Of a stretch of DNA of 64,000 nt, positions 58,478 through 64,000 are shown piece by piece. This DNA comes from Lineolata rhizophorae (lineage: Eukaryota > Ascomycota > Dothideomycetes > Lineolatales > Lineolataceae). The DNA lies in NCBI GenBank assembly GCA_010093515.1, contig MU001675.1:1011371-1075370 (forward strand), given 5' to 3'. Each line of letters begins with the position of its first letter. Positions within the stretch are counted from its first letter, which is position 1. Below the pieces are notes generated by a model. That model had not been told where the DNA came from and made no database searches. It was given only the letters and a program-made list of their open reading frames with translations. The position numbers and the translations under genes were made by a program.

Positions 58478-61400
58478 ATGGATTTTATAGTGAGTTCCTG
58501 ATCCCTCTTTTTTTTTTTCCCTGGCTTGTTGCCCCCTCCATTTTTGTTGTCCACGCTCTACGCATCCGGGCGCGTCTGTCCATCTGTCAAATCGGCCCTG
58601 GGGGCCGCTCTCGCGCGACGAGCGGACCACCGCCGCAAACGGGCTTGCGGCCTGAAAGCGACGGGCGGGCTGTTGCGCGCCGGATGCGAGAGGCGGCCAG
58701 GGACGAGGACGGGCGCGGAACGATCTTCCGGCTCGGAGATTATTGCCGCCAGACGGCTCAGCCCGCCTTGCGCTCCCGTGCCCTCCATCAAGTGCGCCGC
58801 AGCTCGGGCTGCCGTCCCGTCTGAAGTGCGCCGCTCGGCGGCTGGCAGCCCGCGTGTGCGCGTGCGCGCGGGCTTCGCGCGCGCCGTCCCGTCCCGCACC
58901 CTCCACCGCCGCCGAGTACCCCACCACCATGGACCACCTCCAGCCTGCTTCGCAACAACGCCGCCACGAGACTTGGATCACCTTGGCGCCGTCTATACCT
59001 CTACCCTGCATTTTACATACACACTATGCGCACTTCCCTCGACTTTCTTCCTCAAATCGCTCCTTTCATATATATATTGTCCGGCCTCCCCGACTAACGA
59101 GCTACAACCCCCTCCGCCAAACAGATCTCGCTCGCGCACTTCTGCGAGAAACACGGCCCGACCTCGATCCTATGCACGCAAATCGTCCCAGTCGCCTGTC
59201 CCACCTGCCATCCATGCGCCGGTGGCACGCCCTCGACCGACGACCTGCCCCGCAGCTCCGCCGGCACCGGGTCCTCGGGCTTCCCTTTCGCCTACGAACC
59301 GCCGCCGCCGCCGTCCGACACGCCCAAGCCGAGCACGACCACAACGCCAACAGCAGCAAACGCCCAACACGGCGACCGCGACGCCGAGAAGCACAAAGGA
59401 TCCCACAACCTCCACCAACACCACCAGACCCGCTTCGCCACCGGCGGCGGTCCCACCAGCCTCACCGCCTCGCCCGCCGCCCTCGAGACGCCGCCCACCA
59501 GCCCCCGCACCCCGTCCACCTCGTCGCATAACCCCTACTTCCCCTCGGTGTCTCTAGGCACTGCGGCGTCGCCGCCACCGCTGCCGCCGCCACTTCCCCG
59601 GCAACACGCCGCCACCATCAGCACCACGGCCGGCATGATGGGGCCGGGCGGCGCCCCCCAGTACCAGGCGGCCATCGGCCCCGGGGCCGGCGGCGGGACC
59701 CGCTTCAGCGACGCCTTTTTCGGCGCCGGCGCCGGCGCCGCCGACGAGGCCTGCGAGAACTGCGCCTTCGTGGTGCCGCGCGACGTGTCGGCGAGGCTGC
59801 CGGACGGGGCGCCCGGCAGCCCGACGAAGGACGGACGCGGCCGGAATGGGTGTCCTGTGCTGCGGACGACGCAGAATGTGCTCGTTGTGGGAGGGGGTGG
59901 GGATGGGGATGGTGGACGAGCAGCGAGGAGGGAGAAGGTGGCGGGGCGGGAGGGGAGGAGGAGTAGGGGGCATGTTGGGGTGAGAGGCGGAGGAGGAGGA
60001 GGGAGGGGAGGTGACGGGTGCACGTCACAAGGGCCCGTCGCCGTGTCGGATTCCGAGGGCGACTCGTGCGGGTCCGTCAATGGGGGTGTGCCGGTCGACG
60101 CGGCAAAGGTGGTAGCTGCGGCCGGCGGAAACGCATCGTCCGGGGCCGCGACGACGGTGCCGCATCTATCGTCGTCGTCTTCGCCGCCGTCGGTGCGGTC
60201 GCCGTCGCCGTCGACGTCGCCGTCGCCCTCCTCGTCGCCGCACAGCCCGTCGTCCTCGTCCCCGTGTTCGGCCTCGCCCTCGTCACCGTCCAGCGACGGC
60301 GGCACCTTCTCGCACGCACACGCGCACGCGCACACGCAGCGCTCGCACCACTCTCCGCACCAGCGCCATCATCACCACAGCCACCACGCCGATCAGGACC
60401 CCCAACCCCACAGCCACCGCCTCACCTACCTCACAACGCGGCAGCCCTCCTCCCCCACGGCATACTCCCTCCTCCGCCGCTCCTGCATCCGCACCCTCTC
60501 CTGCGAGTCCCTGCCGCGCGGCTCCTCCTCGGGGCCCTTGTACTTCGGCGACCCCGTCGCCGGCTACACTATCGCCTACATCTTCCGCCTGCCGGACCCC
60601 ATGGCGCGCGGCGCGCGGCGCACCTACGCGCTGCTGGCGCTCGGCGGCCGAGAGAGCTGCAGAGTGAGCGCGGCCATGGTGATGGTGACGGAGGTGTTTG
60701 AGAGGATGGCGGCCGACGTGGTGGCGAGGGCGGAGAGGGTGTTGGAGAGGAGGGAGAGGGAAGGGTGGGCGGCGGGCGGCTTGGGCGGTCTGGGGCTGAG
60801 CTCGAGCTTCGGGGGTTACGGCGGCGGGGGCCTGCCGTTGAGGACGGGCAGCGTGAGCGGTGCCGTCGGCGCGGGCGGCGGCCCGGCCAGCTCGCCGGGC
60901 AGCCCGCTCGCGCCGAGACCCGGCGCCGCCGCGTCGCCGGTGAGGGAGCGGGCGAGGGAGCAGCAGGCGAAGGAGAAGAAGGACAAGGAGAAAGAGAAGC
61001 AGCAGGCGGACGGCGCCGCGACACCGGGACCGGGACCGGGACCGGCTCCGGCCCAGGCGAGTCCTAAGCACGCGCCCGCCGCGCCTGCGCAGGCCGCGCC
61101 CACCTCGCCGACGTCTCCCACCAGCCCCACCAAGACCTCCTCGTCCGCAACCACCACCATCTCAGCACCAACAGCCGCCCCGCCGGCCGCCTCGGCCGCC
61201 TCCCGGCCCCCGCCCCCCGGCCGCCTGCAATCGCACTCGCACCCCCCGTCGCCCATGGCGCGCACGCACGCGGGGGGCGGCCCCGCGGGCGCCGGCCCCG
61301 GCGCGGGCGCGGGCGCCGGCCCCGGCCCGCACAGCGCCGCGGGCATCACGCCCGTGTCGTCGTTCCTGTCGGCCAAGAAGGTGGACCCGGACGGGTATCC

Positions 61401-61533
61401 GCGCGGGCCCGAGGCGGCGGGCCGGCCGCGGGGCAAGGGCCTCGCCGAGATTGTCGGCCAGGAGGGCTTCTTCGTCGAGGTGCATGCACGGTTCTGTGTT
61501 TTGCTGGGGAGGCTGGTTGGGGGGGGAGTGTGA
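58478..61533 (+). CDS. LST7: Folliculin/LST7 homologue
   Basis: The model 58478-58489 joined to 59125-61533 predicts 806 residues. Folliculin-family proteins (yeast Lst7 with Lst4, human FLCN) act at the vacuole or lysosome as GTPase activators for Rag GTPases in amino-acid signalling to TORC1. Exon 1 encodes only MDFI; after a 635-bp intron exon 2 starts ISLAHFCEKHGPTSILCTQ, the family's N-terminal longin-type opening. Other conserved parts are the CENCAFVVPRD block, YSLLRRSCIRTLSCESLPRG, GPLYFGDPVAGYTIAYIFRL and the final VEVHARFCVLLGRL. Between them lie very long Ser-, Gly-, Ala-, Pro- and His-rich insertions. Gene length and splice choice at the 5' end are inferred from frame closure and family sequence; a further 3' exon cannot be excluded. 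Confidence 0.78.
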
Positions 61534-61909
61534 GGTGTAGAATGTGTGTGTGTGAGTGTTTTGGGGTGGGTTGGGGGGGGGGAGGGCGCTCCGTCTTCTT
61601 GTTCTGGGGCCTTCTGGCTTGTCGCGCGTAGGCGGTTCTTGTTGGGTGTGGTGGTTGCCGTTGGTTGAGACGGCTGCTTTTGGGGGGTTTTTTTTTCTTT
61701 GGCTTTCCAGACCGCTGATTAGAGGGTAGTAGTGCCTCTTCTAGCGCCTTTTTGCGTCCTCCGTTCCTGGTTCCTGGTTCCTGGTTCGAGATACCCTTCT
61801 CGCTCGTCCTGCTGGCGAGATGTTAGCGTTTCTGCCGCGCCGCAGGGGGTGGGGGATTTGCTGCTAGCGCCTCTTTTATTTTCTTTTCTTTTCCTTTTTT
61901 TTTTGGGGT

Positions 61910-61940
<31 letters not shown>

Positions 61941-64000
61941 GTGAGGCCTCCCCGTCTTCCCTCTGGAGCGATTCTTGGGGCTTCGCTGGATGCTGTTATA
62001 GATTGTTCTTTGTGCATCCCCCCTCGTGTGCGTAGGTGCGCCCTCCTTGTTGTTGGGCTGGTTGATACGGTCGATTCATGACTGGTGTGCTTTTTTTTTT
62101 TTGTGCTCCAAATGAGCGTGGTTCTTTTTGACGGCCTTCGAGATGCGTTATGTGTTTCCTTTCTAGTCTAGGGATTTGGGTGGTTGGGGCTGCGGTGGTG
62201 TGTGTGTGTGCGTGCATGTTGGGGAGGCGATGAGGGTGAAGGAGGAAGGTGGCGGGCAATGCAGGCTCGGGCGCGATGTGATCGCCTTGGCGGAAGAAGA
62301 GATGAGATTCGCTAGTTCAACGGCCGTCTAAGTTCTCTGGGCCCGGTTCGAAATGCGTGTGGGTTGCGCATAGGGAGGTGGGCAGGCAATGGGGAAAGAC
62401 TGGCGGTGTAGTGGAGTGGAGTGGAGTTTTGGGACTCGGGTCTTTGTAAGATAGTAAGATAGCTATTTGAAGTTGTTGACGGCTGCGTTCTGGCTCTGAG
62501 TTGGTGGGTTTGCGATTGAGTACGGTGTCGTGAGGGAGGTCAGTGGGTGGATGCGAAGAGGATAGAGGACGGATGAGAGGTACGGATAGGGAAGTGTGAG
62601 GTGGCAATGTGAGCAGAGCCTCGAGTTATGTTCGCACGCGGTTCCGGGAAGACGGACATGGGAAGTGATCACTACCTAGGCTAGAGGAGAGAAGGGGATG
62701 CTCTAGCCTGCAGGCTTGTGAGGTTTGCGGTTTTGGTCGTTCGTTTTGTAGTCGGAAGGGCCGAGAAGAACAGAAGGCACGGGCGCGAGACAGCGGAATG
62801 TAGTGATGAGATGGGTTGCGAAAGAAGAGCAAGCGTCCGAGAGTTCCAGTTTTCCTCGGCCCTCTGAAGCCAAAACTAAGCTGGGAACGAGTGTGAACGC
62901 GGGGGTTTTGCAACTGAGCAGAGGGGAGAGAACTTCAGAGGAAAAAAAAAGAGGGCAAAAAGTACTATGGAAGAGGAAAAATTTTCTTTCTCCCTCCGCT
63001 GAGGACCCTGCTGGTTGGCCGGTGAAGCTGGTCGGTCGGTTGGCGCGCTGTCGCGCGCCGGCGCGGCGCCCGTGGACCGTTCGAACTTGGCGGGTACCAC
63101 TTACTAGCTACGTACGTAGTAGCACGGTCGCCGAGTGGATGAATGGACGGATAGGGATGATGCCCGTGCGCTGCTGGGGAGATGAGGACCGGAGTGGTCG
63201 AGCGGGAGTGTGTATGTGTGCGCGTGCCCGACGGGCAGGCAGGCAGGTGGGATGGCCGGTGAAGTGGAGGGGAGGGCCAAGGCTCGGGCGGGTCGTGAGG
63301 GTGGATAGGTTGGGTTTTAGGCGGTGATGGGATGGGCATATGGCTGTGAAGGATGAGGAGGTCAGGAAGCCGAAGGTATGACGGGAAGCGAGGGATGTTC
63401 TGTCGTATATACCGCCCTGGGCGTATGCCGTGCCTACAAGTGACTCCAGTGCATGCCATACTCGCAGCACTTGGCGTTCCTAAGTGGAGACTCATCACGC
63501 AATGAGTCTTAATGCCCGGCTAGGAGCGAAGAGCGAAAATCCAAGGTTCACCCCGCTGGCGCTAATTGAAGCATTTGAGTCGGGATGTGCTCTATATACG
63601 TAATACATAGAAAGCGCGGCAGATGCTCTGCCGTTGCAACACCTCACCCAATTGCCGTTTTCGTGTTACCAAATGCGATCTCTGTTTCTAGCGAATCGGC
63701 GCTTTTTACTTTCGGCGCTACAATATCTATTCGTTTTCCTTTGGTTCTGCTGGCTTAGGCAAAAAGCTAAACCGCGATGCCTAGGATGGGCGGACACGTG
63801 TGAAGCGGGGTTGGCCAGGTTGGACGGAGAGACGAGTTGAGTGAGTGGAGTAGTAGTGATTGCCCCGGGTGGAGTGGGCTCTCGGGCCTGCGGAGGCGGG
63901 CGTTAGTGAAACAAGCCGTTGGCCCTAGAAGTGGAGCACAGTGGCGTGAGGGCCGAGCGAAACGAACTTTCATGGGACGGAAGATTTGGGGCACCGAAAT
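61534..64000. other. Intergenic region to the window edge
   Basis: About 2.5 kb with no convincing gene. It is rich in G, T and A tracts, including the G30 run listed separately and a CTACGTACGTAG palindrome at 63108-63119. Open frames (for example 62803-63327) have no domain. It may contain the 3' UTR of the folliculin gene and the promoter of a gene beyond the window. Confidence 0.5.
61905..61939. repeat. Poly-G tract (30 consecutive G) after a pyrimidine run
   Basis: GGGG at 61905-61908, one T, then 30 uninterrupted G at 61910-61939, directly preceded by about 40 bases of T-rich pyrimidine tract. It lies about 370 bp after the folliculin stop. It could form a G-quadruplex, and its exact length is prone to sequencing or assembly error. 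Confidence 0.9.

Noticed and set aside
58743-59531. 262- and 343-codon frames over the folliculin leader and first intron
   Set aside because: They are out of frame with the conserved folliculin sequence and encode Arg/Pro-rich chance peptides.
1-64000. CRISPR arrays, operons, ribosome-binding sites, rRNA genes
   Set aside because: None seen, and the spliced genes show this is a fungal nuclear sequence where the bacterial features are not expected.

Overview
The window is nuclear DNA of a filamentous ascomycete (Pezizomycotina, most likely a sordariomycete). The evidence is consistent: protein genes are interrupted by introns of about 50-115 bp with GT...AG ends and CTAAC/CTGAC-like branch sites, coding third positions are GC-rich, there are no operons, and the gene families are typical of filamentous fungi (RNA-dependent RNA polymerase, LaeA-like methyltransferase, SPX-RING protein, sterylglucosidase, GH32 invertase). 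I see no rRNA, convincing tRNA, CRISPR array or intact transposon. All exon models were built by eye from splice signals, reading-frame closure and family knowledge; none is supported by transcripts.

Layout, left to right. 0-8 kb: the 3' part of a conserved nuclear protein, then an RNA-silencing RdRP. 8-14.7 kb: a JJJ1-type J protein divergent from an SPX-RING protein, then a four-helix membrane protein. 17-25.4 kb, both minus strand: an exportin-5/MSN5 karyopherin and an EGCrP2/Egh1-type sterylglucosidase. 26-31 kb: an ER-luminal TPR/J co-chaperone (DNAJC3/P58IPK type) and an LDB17/Dip1/SPIN90-type actin regulator. 32.5-39.5 kb: an AAA ATPase, a multi-C2H2 zinc-finger protein and a LaeA-like methyltransferase separated by AT-richer DNA, which looks the most lineage-specific part. 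41-44.5 kb: HRD1, the ERAD ubiquitin ligase, with a very long disordered tail. 45.5-50 kb: a secreted GH32 beta-fructofuranosidase converging on an amidase. 51-53 kb: a fungal four-helix membrane glycoprotein. 53-58.5 kb: about 5.5 kb with no convincing gene. 58.5-61.5 kb: a folliculin/LST7 homologue. 61.5-64 kb: non-coding sequence with a 30-base G run.

Most genes are unrelated housekeeping functions on both strands. Two themes recur: ER protein quality control (HRD1 and the DNAJC3-type co-chaperone) and nutrient or phosphate signalling (SPX-RING, folliculin). I found no convincing new multi-gene system. The most interesting observations concern gene structure: a predicted 4-nt internal exon in the amidase, 12-nt and 24-nt first coding exons in the folliculin and HRD1 genes, a 35-nt intron in the zinc-finger gene, and two rare GTTCG donors in the methyltransferase gene. 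Others are an 86-bp inverted-repeat element, a repeated promoter decamer, the long gene-free interval and the G30 tract.
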